Positions 1 to 6,263 of a DNA stretch of 6,851 nt are shown in pieces. Source of the stretch: Hyphomicrobiales bacterium (GTDB lineage Bacteria; Pseudomonadota; Alphaproteobacteria; Rhizobiales; OSC116); contig JABSRY010000129.1 of NCBI GenBank assembly GCA_013214985.1, positions 1 through 6,851 on the forward strand. The letters are read 5' to 3'. The notes under the pieces are model-generated. The model made no database searches. It saw nothing but the letters and a program-made list of their open reading frames with translations, and was not told where the DNA came from. The number at the start of each line of letters is the position of its first letter. The first letter of the stretch is position 1. A program made the position numbers and the translations under genes.

Positions 1-329
1 TTTGCTATACAAGCTGCAAGGTCTTGATAACCCAAGTTAACCGAAACAAAGTACAGCGAACGCAGCGCACCAAGTGCTTGTAGTTCTTGTTCAGAAAAGG
101 AATTGGTATTACAAACAACGCATACCCAAAATGAAGATAAAGTAATTAATACTGTTTTGCGGGGAAGCTGGGAGTGATTAAATGCCAGAGCAGGCATAAC
201 CAAAGCGTCATAATCACCGGCATCAATGACTTCAAATAATGCAGTAATGTCGTTAGCTCGCCCATCACTAACACCGAAGTCTTGAAGCGCACTAATCATA
301 TCTTCAACAGGAACAGAGATACGTTTCAT
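1..329 (-). CDS. Unknown phage protein, 3' end beyond the window
   Basis: An open frame of 109 complete codons runs from an ATG at 327-329 off the left edge of the window with no stop. The start overlaps the TGA stop of the upstream 96-aa gene as ATGA (326-329), and a GAGGTGG ribosome binding site lies just ahead, so the start is well supported by translational coupling. The protein begins MKRISVPVEDMI and is mixed alpha/beta in character. It has a hydrophobic stretch at about residues 58-73 (KTVLITLSSFWVCVVC) that looks like a buried strand rather than a clear membrane helix. I do not recognise the family. Its place as the last visible gene of an early phage operon behind prtN- and cII-like genes suggests a phage accessory protein, but no function can be given. 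Confidence 0.75.
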   Translation of the reverse strand, partial: MKRISVPVEDMISALQDFGVSDGRANDITALFEVIDAGDYDALVMPALAFNHSQLPRKTVLITLSSFWVCVVCNTNSFSEQELQALGALRSLYFVSVNLGYQDLAACIA

Positions 330-616
330 GCTGCCACCTCAGATTTGTTTTCGATAAGTGAGATCAGGTCTGCTTTGGCTTTTTGAAGTTTTTGCAATGC
401 ACCATTACTAGCCAGTTTTATATGCTCACGAAACAATCGAGACTGATCAAACTTTTCAGTTGTCATATCCGACGTAACGCGAAAATTTCGGGGGAAAGCT
501 GAAATGTCGATAACGTCCATATCACCGTCATACATTACGTCGATATTGATGTTGTCAGGCTTAGCAACGGCTATAAACATCAGTTCATTAATTACTTCTT
601 GTATTGTTGGTATCAT
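326..616 (-). CDS. Small unknown phage early-operon protein (96 aa)
   Basis: This 96-aa protein starts at an ATG with a good AAGGGA ribosome binding site five bases upstream. It begins ten bases after the stop of the gene before it and shares an ATGA overlap with the gene after it, so it clearly belongs to the same operon. The N-terminal half looks like beta strands (IDVMYDGDMDVIDISAF, about residues 24-40). The C-terminal half is a charged helix (about 68-92) rich in Lys and Ala. There is no signal peptide, membrane segment or catalytic motif. I do not recognise the family. The size and position fit the many small uncharacterised proteins of P2-like or Mu-like phage early regions. Confidence 0.8.
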   Translation of the reverse strand: MIPTIQEVINELMFIAVAKPDNINIDVMYDGDMDVIDISAFPRNFRVTSDMTTEKFDQSRLFREHIKLASNGALQKLQKAKADLISLIENKSEVAA

Positions 617-625
617 GATATTCCC

Positions 626-901
626 TTACTTAAATTCTGAAATTGAATGACCAGCTAATTTTCTAATCACTGGCTCGAGTGCGTTAATTGCGTTATGCAG
701 TTTCGCCTTATCTAACTGGTCTAATTCACTCAGTTTTAACTTAAGGTGAGGCATTTTTAATCCTGCAGCGACCAAAATCCCCTTCTTTAAATCTTCATCT
801 AACTTGTCATAAATACAGCCGATGCGACTGCTACCAAACAAACTATGAATTTGAGCAATAGAGTCTGCGGACGGCGGTGCAGTATCAACAATTTGTCCCA
901 T
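626..901 (-). CDS. Small unknown phage early-operon protein (91 aa)
   Basis: This 91-aa protein has an ATG preceded by AAGGAG at seven bases spacing, and that site sits next to the stop codon of the cII-like gene. The product is predicted mostly helical: a short disordered start (TAPPSADS), then helices around residues 14-22, 35-48 and 57-86, with a Leu/Lys-rich segment near the middle. No membrane segment, zinc motif or clear helix-turn-helix is visible and I do not recognise the family. Because it lies between the CII-like regulator and other small early genes, a role in phage regulation or host takeover is possible, but this rests only on position. Confidence 0.8.
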   Translation of the reverse strand: MGQIVDTAPPSADSIAQIHSLFGSSRIGCIYDKLDEDLKKGILVAAGLKMPHLKLKLSELDQLDKAKLHNAINALEPVIRKLAGHSISEFK

Positions 902-915
902 AAATTATCTCCTTG

Positions 916-1434
916 TTACATGCCTGGTATCGGCATTCCATTGATCACTGCATCGACACACATGGACACGAACGGTCCTGCACCACCACAGCGGTTTTCA
1001 ACGTCTGACATAAGAAAAACCAATTCACGAACAGCGGATTGTGCCTTTGCAGTAATTGCGTCTTTCTTATGACGCGTTAGTCGACGGTCGGACTCGGCTT
1101 CTATGATGTGACGATTGATATCGCCGATATCAGCGGCAACGCTCATTGCACTAAGCGTTAGTGGTTTTGAGTCACCCTGCTTTGGTAAGCGAACAGCAAC
1201 TAGTCCTATTTCTAAAATCGCACTGTTGATAATGTCGTGATTATCAGTGGCCTTAGTGATCTTGATTAATTCACTAACAGTCAATTGGTGAGGTTGATTT
1301 GGGTTTAACTTGTTACGAAGCATCTGACCACGCATGCCACAGTCGTTTGCAATCGACTCTACGTTCTCAACATCCGAAAAACGGATGCAAGCCGCGTCAA
1401 TTACGTTTTGTTTGCTATCATTAATTTCAAACAT
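916..1434 (-). CDS. Phage regulatory protein CII family (CP76/P2 CII type)
   Basis: With the ATG at 1432-1434 the protein has 172 residues. This start has an AGGGA site about ten bases upstream. A longer frame opening with TTG at 1498-1500 has no ribosome binding site, so the shorter form is chosen. Residues 24-57 form a helix-turn-helix region containing the family's hallmark LRNKLNPNQPHQLTVSEL (39-56), followed by helices ending in GLVAVRLP (77-84). The C-terminal half (about 105-145) is a long charged helix, probably for oligomerisation. In P2-type phages CII-family proteins are DNA-binding regulators of early transcription and the lysis-lysogeny choice. The gene lies directly after the PrtN-like gene and is probably under control of the divergent repressor. 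The family assignment is strong; the exact regulatory effect here is inferred. Confidence 0.85.
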   Translation of the reverse strand: MFEINDSKQNVIDAACIRFSDVENVESIANDCGMRGQMLRNKLNPNQPHQLTVSELIKITKATDNHDIINSAILEIGLVAVRLPKQGDSKPLTLSAMSVAADIGDINRHIIEAESDRRLTRHKKDAITAKAQSAVRELVFLMSDVENRCGGAGPFVSMCVDAVINGMPIPGM

Positions 1435-1533
1435 TGAACAAATTTCCCTATTTGAGATGATGGAGTTACGCAGTGACGACCACGAAAAAAATGCAGCCAA
1501 GCAGTGATACTTGAATGATTGACATAACAGTGA

Positions 1534-1791
1534 TCAACATCCGTTAACCGATTGCCACTCAGCTTTTGCTTCTGCGTGTTGTTTATCAATATAGGCAGCA
1601 AGATCTTCAACCTTAATAAAGGTAGGGCAACGTTGCTCAGCCATTAATTTAAAAGTAGGAACGGGGAATTCCTTGGCTTTAATCTTCATCATGGCTGTAT
1701 TAATTCGGATACCGAAAAACTCCTCAGTGACATCTTTTAAGTTGATGGTGGGACTTTCAAAACGGGCTAATAAAGCAAAATTTGTATTCAT
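1534..1791 (-). CDS. PrtN-like pyocin/phage transcription activator
   Basis: This 85-aa protein matches the PrtN (pyocin activator) family along its length. It has the MNTxFxLxAxxExPxIxL-like opening, an acidic EEFFGI segment (24-28), the conserved FPVPTF patch (42-47), and the C-terminal DLAAYIDK helix (63-70) ending in a VNG motif. Pseudomonas PrtN activates pyocin genes and is held off by the cleavable repressor PrtR. In other phages the family appears as small excisionase-like or activator-like DNA-binding proteins. Here it is the first gene leftward of the control region and is divergent from an S24-type repressor, the same logic as prtN-prtR. An AGGTG ribosome binding site lies five bases upstream of the ATG. 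Family membership is well supported; whether it activates or acts as an excisionase-like factor is open. Confidence 0.85.
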   Translation of the reverse strand: MNTNFALLARFESPTINLKDVTEEFFGIRINTAMMKIKAKEFPVPTFKLMAEQRCPTFIKVEDLAAYIDKQHAEAKAEWQSVNGC

Positions 1792-1821
1792 AACGCACCT
1801 ATGTAATGATTGAAATTAAAA

Positions 1822-1918
1822 CTCAAAAAAGCTCAAAGCAACCTAGTTATACAACCTCAACACCGAGAGCAACTGAGACGCTTTGAAGTTAAACCTGATA
1901 ATACGATCTCAATTGAGA
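1822..1918. promoter_or_regulatory. Divergent phage control region with repeated CTCAA half-sites (putative operators)
   Basis: The 137-bp gap between the prtN-like gene and the repressor contains the pentamer CTCAA at 1822-1826, 1832-1836, 1856-1860 and 1908-1912. The last copy is joined to its inverse TTGAG (1913-1917) inside the perfect palindrome TCTCAATTGAGA (1907-1918). The first two copies are exactly ten bases apart, one helical turn. A related CTGAG lies at 1873-1877. This is the expected place for binding sites of the divergent repressor, and the palindrome touches the repressor's own ribosome binding region, which would allow autoregulation. The repeats are seen directly; their use as operators is inferred. 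Confidence 0.5.
1873..1902 (+). promoter_or_regulatory. Candidate promoter of the repressor gene
   Basis: A CTGAGA hexamer (1873-1878, four of six matches to the sigma-70 -35 consensus) is followed after 18 bases by GATAAT (1897-1902, five of six matches to the -10 consensus). Transcription would begin near 1909, inside the palindrome TCTCAATTGAGA, and give a short leader before the ATG at 1929. The -10 is good and the -35 is only fair, so this is a candidate rather than a firm call. Confidence 0.4.
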
Positions 1919-1928
1919 ATTTGCAACC

Positions 1929-3068
1929 ATGAAACAACAGAAAGAAGAAAATAAGAGACCATATGAGAATTACGAGTCTCAAATTGGAACTTTGTACAAA
2001 TTGACAAATACCTCTAATCTCACTGAGCTATCTGAAGTATTAGAAATATCTCCTTCCACTATTGCTAATTGGAAACACAGAAATAGAATTCCTAAGCATA
2101 TTTTTTTGAAGGCTAATCACATTTGTTTTGGCTCATTTGATATTCATACCAACACGATTACAGAACCTAGTAACCAGCTCACTATTAAAGAACAAGTAAA
2201 GCATCTGTACATACTCACAGGTACCTCAAAACGAGCTGAACTATCAGAAGCCTTAGAGGTATCGCCTTCTACTATTGCGAATTGGACACATAGAAATAAA
2301 ATTCCTGAGCATATTTTCATGAAAGCTAATCAAATCAATATGGGAAGACAGAATGCATCTCAAGACAATTCTCATGATGAGATTACCCTTGGTGATGAGA
2401 TTACCCTTGGTGAGGGCTGCGATAGCCCTAAAGCAGTACATGAACCAGAAACCAAGTACGGCACTGATAATATAGAAGAGCAACTTGAAGAGTTAAAATC
2501 ACTCACAAAAACAAATAGCAATCTTGAGTTATCAAAGGCTTTAGATGTTTCCTTTTCTGATGTAGAAAAATGGATATGTCAAAAAGTAATCCCTGAACAT
2601 ATTTTACTTAAAACACTACGAGAGTCGCAAAAAGTAAATACGCTCCCTCCTAATTTTATTGAGCTGCCTTTTTATGATATTGAAGTGAGCGCTGGACATG
2701 GTGCTTTGGTGGCATGTGAAGAACGATCTGAAGATATGGTGTTTAGTCAGCGTTTTGTGACTGATGTATTAGGTGTAAACTCGAAGAATATATTTCTAAT
2801 GCCAGTTCGTGGTGACAGCATGGTTCCTACATTAAAAAACCAGTCGCTTATTATCGTCAACCGAACAGATCAACTCATCGAAGATGGTATTTATGTATTC
2901 CGCTACGATGGCCAGCTTCGAGTAAAACGACTGCAGTTCTCTAAAATCGGGATCACGGTTGTTAGTGATAATCCGGCTTATAAAACTTGGGAACTGAATA
3001 AGGCCGAATTAGCCACTGAAGATTTTGAAATTATCGGTGAGGTTATTTGGTCTGGGCAGAGAATGTAA
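1929..3068 (+). CDS. Phage CI-type repressor with three HTH repeats and a LexA-like S24 peptidase domain
   Basis: This 379-aa protein should maintain lysogeny by repressing the divergent prtN-cII operon, and is likely removed by self-cleavage during the SOS response. The N-terminal part holds three copies of a CI-repressor helix-turn-helix domain: about residues 19-65, 90-136 and 184-232. Copies 1 and 2 share SPSTIANW and RN-(R/K)-IP; copy 3 is diverged (SFSDVEKW) but keeps IPEHI. A linker at 138-180 contains the duplicated EITLGD/EITLGE. The C-terminal domain (about 244-379) is an S24 peptidase: likely cleavage bond Ala255-Gly256 (VSAGHG), nucleophile Ser297 in RGDSM, and general base Lys333 in RVKRL, with LexA-like spacing. 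Most phage repressors of this class are about 210-240 aa with one HTH, so the extra length comes from the added repeats. A GAGA site about ten bases upstream supports the start. Confidence 0.92.
   Translation: MKQQKEENKRPYENYESQIGTLYKLTNTSNLTELSEVLEISPSTIANWKHRNRIPKHIFLKANHICFGSFDIHTNTITEPSNQLTIKEQVKHLYILTGTSKRAELSEALEVSPSTIANWTHRNKIPEHIFMKANQINMGRQNASQDNSHDEITLGDEITLGEGCDSPKAVHEPETKYGTDNIEEQLEELKSLTKTNSNLELSKALDVSFSDVEKWICQKVIPEHILLKTLRESQKVNTLPPNFIELPFYDIEVSAGHGALVACEERSEDMVFSQRFVTDVLGVNSKNIFLMPVRGDSMVPTLKNQSLIIVNRTDQLIEDGIYVFRYDGQLRVKRLQFSKIGITVVSDNPAYKTWELNKAELATEDFEIIGEVIWSGQRM
1983..2336 (+). repeat. Intragenic duplication of the HTH-coding segment
   Basis: The segment coding for the first HTH (1983-2123) recurs 213 bases downstream (2196-2336), an in-frame offset of exactly 71 codons. 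The best-conserved stretch, about 2048-2122 against 2261-2335, differs at only roughly a dozen of 75 bases by eye. This points to a fairly recent tandem duplication within the repressor gene. The third HTH (about 2478-2624) is recognisable mainly at protein level and is older. Confidence 0.8.
2376..2411 (+). repeat. Perfect 2 x 18-bp tandem repeat in the repressor linker
   Basis: The unit GATGAGATTACCCTTGGT occurs twice head to tail, at 2376-2393 and 2394-2411, with no mismatch. It encodes a repeated hexapeptide in the linker between HTH 2 and HTH 3 and keeps the reading frame. A perfect short repeat implies recent slippage, and copy number may vary between strains. Confidence 0.9.
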
Positions 3069-3082
3069 AGGGGCGGATAAAT

Positions 3083-3145
3083 ATGTCAAATGGATATGAT
3101 GAATGGTTTTTAAATCACACCTTAATCTTAATGATTGAAAGCTAA
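3083..3145 (+). CDS. Possible 20-codon micro-ORF after the repressor
   Basis: A 20-codon frame (MSNGYDEWFLN at its start) opens fourteen bases after the repressor stop, with an AAGGGG stretch about ten bases ahead of the ATG. It could be a leader peptide, the remnant of a lost gene, or chance. The rest of the 3069-3236 gap shows no other structure that I can name. The call rests only on the ribosome binding site and position. Confidence 0.15.
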   Translation: MSNGYDEWFLNHTLILMIES

Positions 3146-3236
3146 TTCACAATTTTACGTCAAAGCACCATTAAACCTCACCCAAACTACATACTTTAGC
3201 TAGTTTTACAGCACACCCAATTAAAAGGAGTCAACA

Positions 3237-3464
3237 GTGCCGCTAGCTTTCATCATTCCCCATATAATTTTATTATCACTCACGATTACTGCAATATTCT
3301 ATCCCGTACACCAAAAGTATCCTTTCAAAAAAGGCGCACAGATCACCACCGAACAACACCTTGCTATTCAGTGGCGTGCATTTATTTACTTCACGTTAAT
3401 GCTAGGAGTGTCTGTATTGATTATTTATCCGGTAGTTTATAGAGAGGTTTATTTAGGTGGGTAG
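3237..3464 (+). CDS. Small two-helix inner-membrane protein (75 aa), unknown function
   Basis: The frame opens with GTG at 3237-3239, preceded by a strong AAAGGAG site at seven bases, which decides the start. The 75-aa product has a hydrophobic helix at about residues 3-22 (IIPHIILLSLTITAIF) and a second at about 50-68 (YFTLMLGVSVLIIYPVVY). The polar loop between them (22-47) carries the Lys residues, so a hairpin with both ends on one side of the inner membrane is likely. I do not recognise the family. It sits on the repressor strand 168 bases downstream and is closed by a strong terminator, so it is probably expressed in the lysogen. Superinfection exclusion or another lysogenic accessory role is an inference from context. 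A holin-like role is less likely because lysis genes are not nearby. Confidence 0.75.
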   Translation: MPLAFIIPHIILLSLTITAIFYPVHQKYPFKKGAQITTEQHLAIQWRAFIYFTLMLGVSVLIIYPVVYREVYLGG

Positions 3465-3476
3465 TTGTGGACCGGC

Positions 3477-3488
3477 CTGATATATCAG
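3477..3488. other. 12-bp perfect palindrome CTGATATATCAG
   Basis: A perfect palindrome lies between the small membrane-protein gene and the terminator. It has no loop, so it is not an RNA hairpin of the usual kind. It could be a protein binding site or chance; nothing nearby decides this. Confidence 0.25.
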
Positions 3489-3527
3489 ACTTTGGTATGT
3501 GAATTATATTTCTAGGGTGGAGATACA

Positions 3528-3552
3528 AAAAAGGAGCCAATGGCTCCTTTTT
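3528..3552. terminator. Strong bidirectional intrinsic terminator
   Basis: An 11-bp perfect stem (AAAAAGGAGCC / GGCTCCTTTTT) with the 3-base loop AAT gives a G+C-rich hairpin with a T-run on either strand. It can therefore end both the plus-strand repressor/membrane-protein transcript and the minus-strand ABC operon, whose last stop codon is at 3562-3564. It separates the two convergent transcription units. Confidence 0.9.
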
Positions 3553-3561
3553 ATTGGCTAA

Positions 3562-5331
3562 TTAAAATGCTTCCATCTTAAATAAGCGTCCATCATTACC
3601 ACGATCATGTAATTTTCTAGCTATCAAATTTTCTTCTAAAGTGATTTTTGTTCCATCGGCAGAAAGAGGGATGTCACTATCATGAAGTGATATGATTAAT
3701 TGCAGACCATGTCGAATGCCTTCATCATGCCACAATTTCAGTACTTTCATTTTCAACCTATCATCTAGACTTTCCAAAAGCCCGTCATGATAAGCAAATC
3801 GATAAAATCCTCTTGAAGAATAATAAGTAAGCAAACTTAAATCAAAACAGCCAGATATTATTTGTCTGTAAGATTCACCTTTATCTTTTGAGGAGTGATC
3901 ATGCAATTTACTATGGAATTCAGGATTACCGTTTTTATTAATATCGACATACAAAAACGCGTCTAATTCTGTAGCTTTTTTAACTAAATCACTAAATATC
4001 TTACCAATAGATTTTAACGTTTCATTATGTGACTGTCTTGCAACTGCACTAATTTTATTAGCAAGTACCTGTTGTTTTAACACCGCATCATCTAAGTCTG
4101 CTTTAAGTTCAAAAGTAGTATCTAATTTTATTAGCTTTTCATTTAAAACAGCTAAATTAGCCTCTTCTCGACCAACTCTTGATTGCAAAGATTTAAACCT
4201 TGAGAATGCTCTTTCATCAAGTAATTCACGAGCTAATATACCGCGCTTACTATGTAGATCAGTTAAATCAGCATTAAGTTTTTCACGTTTTTTTACTAAA
4301 AGTTTTTTTGTTTTTAATAATCGCTTGTTTCTATCTTTTGTTAGATTTTTATTCAATTCTAAGAGCTCATCATAATTACGGATAAGCTGCTCAGGTAAAT
4401 GCAATGATATTTCGTCAAACAGGTCTTTTACCGAATTCAGGTCAAAATCAAAAGAAGCCCCCAATGATTCATCTATAGATTTCATTTGGTGCTCTGAAGT
4501 ATAGAGTTCATTAGTAAGCTCTGATATCTGTTCATCTAAGTTATACACAAGATTTTTAACGTCTTCCTGATCCACAAGGTTAAAGTCAAAGCTATCAACT
4601 TGCGCTTTTAACTCGCTAAACCTGGCAGTAGCAACTTGTATCTCAGCTTCAACAGCTTGACTCGATGTATCTGATAAGCCTCTTATTTCATCAATTATCG
4701 AACCCAGTTTTGTAATTCTTTCATTCGTAGATAACTTGCTTAATATAAGAGAGGAATCTATCCCTAACAATCCACCTAAATATGGTTTCCAACTAGAGTC
4801 AGTCTCGCGGCTACTATTGACTTTAAAGGTATCATTATATTCACCTTGTCTTCTAAAACAGTATCTAAGTCCCTTTCTATAATTAGTTTTATTTTCAGAT
4901 AATACGTCGAGTTTAAACATTTCATCTACTCTTAATCTTGCAGTGTCAACTCCAAGGTCAGTATAATCCCAAGCATCATCAGAAAAATGTCTACAATCAC
5001 TCTCTTCTGCATAAGTAGCTATAGATATTTTACCGTTTACAACTCTTTTTATCGTCACAAAAAGTTGTTCCGATACTTTAATTTCTAAGTAAAAATTATA
5101 TCCCGCAAATAGCTCAACATGATCTTTTAAGAAAAATCCCTTCTTCACTGTTTTTATAAACAAATAGTCAATAATCTCAAGGAGAGTTGTTTTCCCCACA
5201 GAATGGGAATGGGTATTTTTATCAACAGTTTTTTTCGAGGCAGCAGCATAAATGATGTTCAACCCATCATTGAATTCAATATCTGGAAAAATATCTGGTT
5301 TATTACAATATAGTTTTGATAATTTAATCAT
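3562..5331 (-). CDS. SMC/Rad50-like ABC ATPase of an ABC-three-component (ABC-3C) system, DUF2326-like
   Basis: This 589-aa protein is the likely sensor/ATPase of the system. The N-terminus (IKLSKLYCN, then a strand ending GLNIIYA at 23-29) leads to a degenerate Walker A, HSHSVGKTTL (41-50, Lys47). Residues 200-455 are long charged coiled-coil helices, as in SMC/Rad50-type ATPases. The second ATPase half contains a signature-like segment KGESYRQI (484-491), then FDLSLL (496-501), a Walker B-like FAYHDG (512-517, Asp516), and an H-loop-like region LIISLHDSDIP (545-555). The HDG arrangement without the usual Glu is like that of DUF2326-type proteins. It is the last gene of the operon; its ATG overlaps the end of the middle component by eight bases. 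ABC-3C ATPases are predicted to sense invader DNA or nucleoprotein; the specific trigger here is unknown. Confidence 0.85.
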   Translation of the reverse strand: MIKLSKLYCNKPDIFPDIEFNDGLNIIYAAASKKTVDKNTHSHSVGKTTLLEIIDYLFIKTVKKGFFLKDHVELFAGYNFYLEIKVSEQLFVTIKRVVNGKISIATYAEESDCRHFSDDAWDYTDLGVDTARLRVDEMFKLDVLSENKTNYRKGLRYCFRRQGEYNDTFKVNSSRETDSSWKPYLGGLLGIDSSLILSKLSTNERITKLGSIIDEIRGLSDTSSQAVEAEIQVATARFSELKAQVDSFDFNLVDQEDVKNLVYNLDEQISELTNELYTSEHQMKSIDESLGASFDFDLNSVKDLFDEISLHLPEQLIRNYDELLELNKNLTKDRNKRLLKTKKLLVKKREKLNADLTDLHSKRGILARELLDERAFSRFKSLQSRVGREEANLAVLNEKLIKLDTTFELKADLDDAVLKQQVLANKISAVARQSHNETLKSIGKIFSDLVKKATELDAFLYVDINKNGNPEFHSKLHDHSSKDKGESYRQIISGCFDLSLLTYYSSRGFYRFAYHDGLLESLDDRLKMKVLKLWHDEGIRHGLQLIISLHDSDIPLSADGTKITLEENLIARKLHDRGNDGRLFKMEAF

Positions 5332-5569
5332 TTTTTTTCACCAAAGATATAGATGCTCGAAGAATATCGACTTCAACTTTACCAGTTGCATATAAGAATG
5401 TGATTGCCAATAAAATATCTGCTTCTCTGATTTCTTTAGATGATAGGTGGGCGTATCGTAATAACTCTTCCAAAGAAGATTCTTGCCTTTCTAATAAGCA
5501 AGATATCACATGACTGGTTACTGCTAGCAAACTATAATCAAGCTGCATAAATCGAGTAGGAGTTAACAT
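5324..5569 (-). CDS. ABC-3C middle component (81 aa)
   Basis: This small helical protein lies between the CTD-type protein and the ATPase, the fixed position of the middle component in ABC-3C systems. The fold looks like a winged-helix variant: helices at about residues 11-27 (YSLLAVTSHVISCLL), 31-40 and 46-62 (AITFLYATGKVEVD), and a last strand ISLVKK (74-79). The pattern of a helix ending in a short 'LY..GK(I/V)' turn, then a strand, is typical of middle components. It should bridge the ATPase and the effector-bearing protein. The start has GGAG at 5578-5581 inside the preceding gene and overlaps that gene by seven bases, indicating coupled translation in fixed ratio. Confidence 0.75.
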   Translation of the reverse strand: MLTPTRFMQLDYSLLAVTSHVISCLLERQESSLEELLRYAHLSSKEIREADILLAITFLYATGKVEVDILRASISLVKKND

Positions 5570-6180
5570 TTACTTTTCTCCAGTGCTGTTTTTTTACCTA
5601 ATAAACATTGAGAATACAAATAGTAAAAAAAGAAATCGATTGTTTCTTGCTTTGTACGGAGCCTCTCATATTGAGACTTCAATACTGCTTTCCCTATATC
5701 TTGAATAATTTCTTGAAACTCTACATCTATATTTTTTTTTCTCTTAGCTAATAACTCTCTATTTATATTTCTAGCCATAGATTCAATTTTTAGTAACAGA
5801 TCATTATTTTCTCGCTTTTTAAGAAATGCTTCAAAGTCTGAAAATTTACTCTCAAATTCAGGGCTAATAACTTCATCCCAAAAATCAGGACACATGTCAT
5901 TAAGTTTGTGTTTTTCTTCTAGTGGAATGATTAGAGTATCTAAATCAACAGTGTGTATGTAACTTCCATCATCAAATTCAGCATGACATAGCTCTATAAC
6001 TTCTCGCACTGCAAAAGGGTCGATTTGAATAGCAATACTTGGAACTTCAATAATAGTAGAAATTTTTCTATTTAAAGGCATAACAATTTTGATTTCTGGG
6101 CTATTAATGCGATTGCCATGTCCTACCATTACATGACCTGTCGCTTCCACATCACCAACGCTAATATCACTATGACTCAC
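5563..6180 (-). CDS. ABC-3C C-terminal-domain protein with an N-terminal RHIM-like motif
   Basis: The gene starts with GTG at 6178-6180, which overlaps the previous stop as GTGA; GGTGGAG lies four bases upstream. Most of the 205-aa protein (about 85-200) resembles the C-terminal domain that attaches ABC-3C effectors to their ATPase. It has IPLEEKHKLND (85-95), a W...I.P.FE segment (101-110), EAFL (117-120), a long charged helix, and FFFYYLYSQCLLG near the end (183-195). In most such systems this domain is fused to an enzyme or membrane domain. Here the N-terminal part is only about 80 residues, with no catalytic motif visible. It instead opens with VMVGHGNRI (17-25), which fits the RHIM-type core V-x-V-G-x-x-N-x-I. 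I infer an adaptor that docks a separate effector by this motif. Domain assignment is by pattern, not by profile search. Confidence 0.7.
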   Translation of the reverse strand: MSHSDISVGDVEATGHVMVGHGNRINSPEIKIVMPLNRKISTIIEVPSIAIQIDPFAVREVIELCHAEFDDGSYIHTVDLDTLIIPLEEKHKLNDMCPDFWDEVISPEFESKFSDFEAFLKKRENNDLLLKIESMARNINRELLAKRKKNIDVEFQEIIQDIGKAVLKSQYERLRTKQETIDFFFYYLYSQCLLGKKTALEKSKC

Positions 6181-6263
6181 TTAGCTCCACCGATAGTATT
6201 ATGGTTCCCCACAATAACTGCACCACCAGACTCAATATTACCAGTTGTAATATTAGTGACTTC
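6103..6263 (-). other. Paired RHIM-like / amyloid-signalling-type motifs spanning the two-gene junction
   Basis: Residues 74-98 of the 101-aa protein (coded at 6189-6263) and residues 2-26 of the 205-aa protein (6103-6177) align without gaps. Both have an N/D-I...G-N/D-I/V-E start, a central Gly, and the core V-x-V-G-x-x-N-x-I. About nine of 24 positions are identical and most others are conservative. The codons have diverged much more than the amino acids, which suggests selection on the protein motif rather than a fresh DNA duplication. The same core is found in RHIM motifs of necroptosis proteins and in RHIM-like bacterial amyloid signalling sequences (BASS). Confidence 0.7.

Noticed and set aside
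845..1072. 75-codon plus-strand frame
   Set aside because: It lies opposite the well-supported CII-like gene and its neighbour, has no ribosome binding site and no recognisable protein features.
1435..1500. Longer N-terminus for the CII-like protein
   Set aside because: It would begin with TTG and has no ribosome binding site, while the ATG at 1432-1434 has AGGGA upstream and matches the usual family start.
1401..1610. 69-codon minus-strand frame between the prtN-like and cII-like genes
   Set aside because: It overlaps both real genes in another frame and has no support as a protein.
2376..2411. CRISPR-like repeats
   Set aside because: The two units are directly adjacent without spacers and lie in frame inside a coding region; no repeat-spacer pattern exists anywhere in the window.
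2253..2483. 76-codon minus-strand frame inside the repressor
   Set aside because: It is antisense to the HTH repeats; its hydrophobic look comes from the complementary codons.
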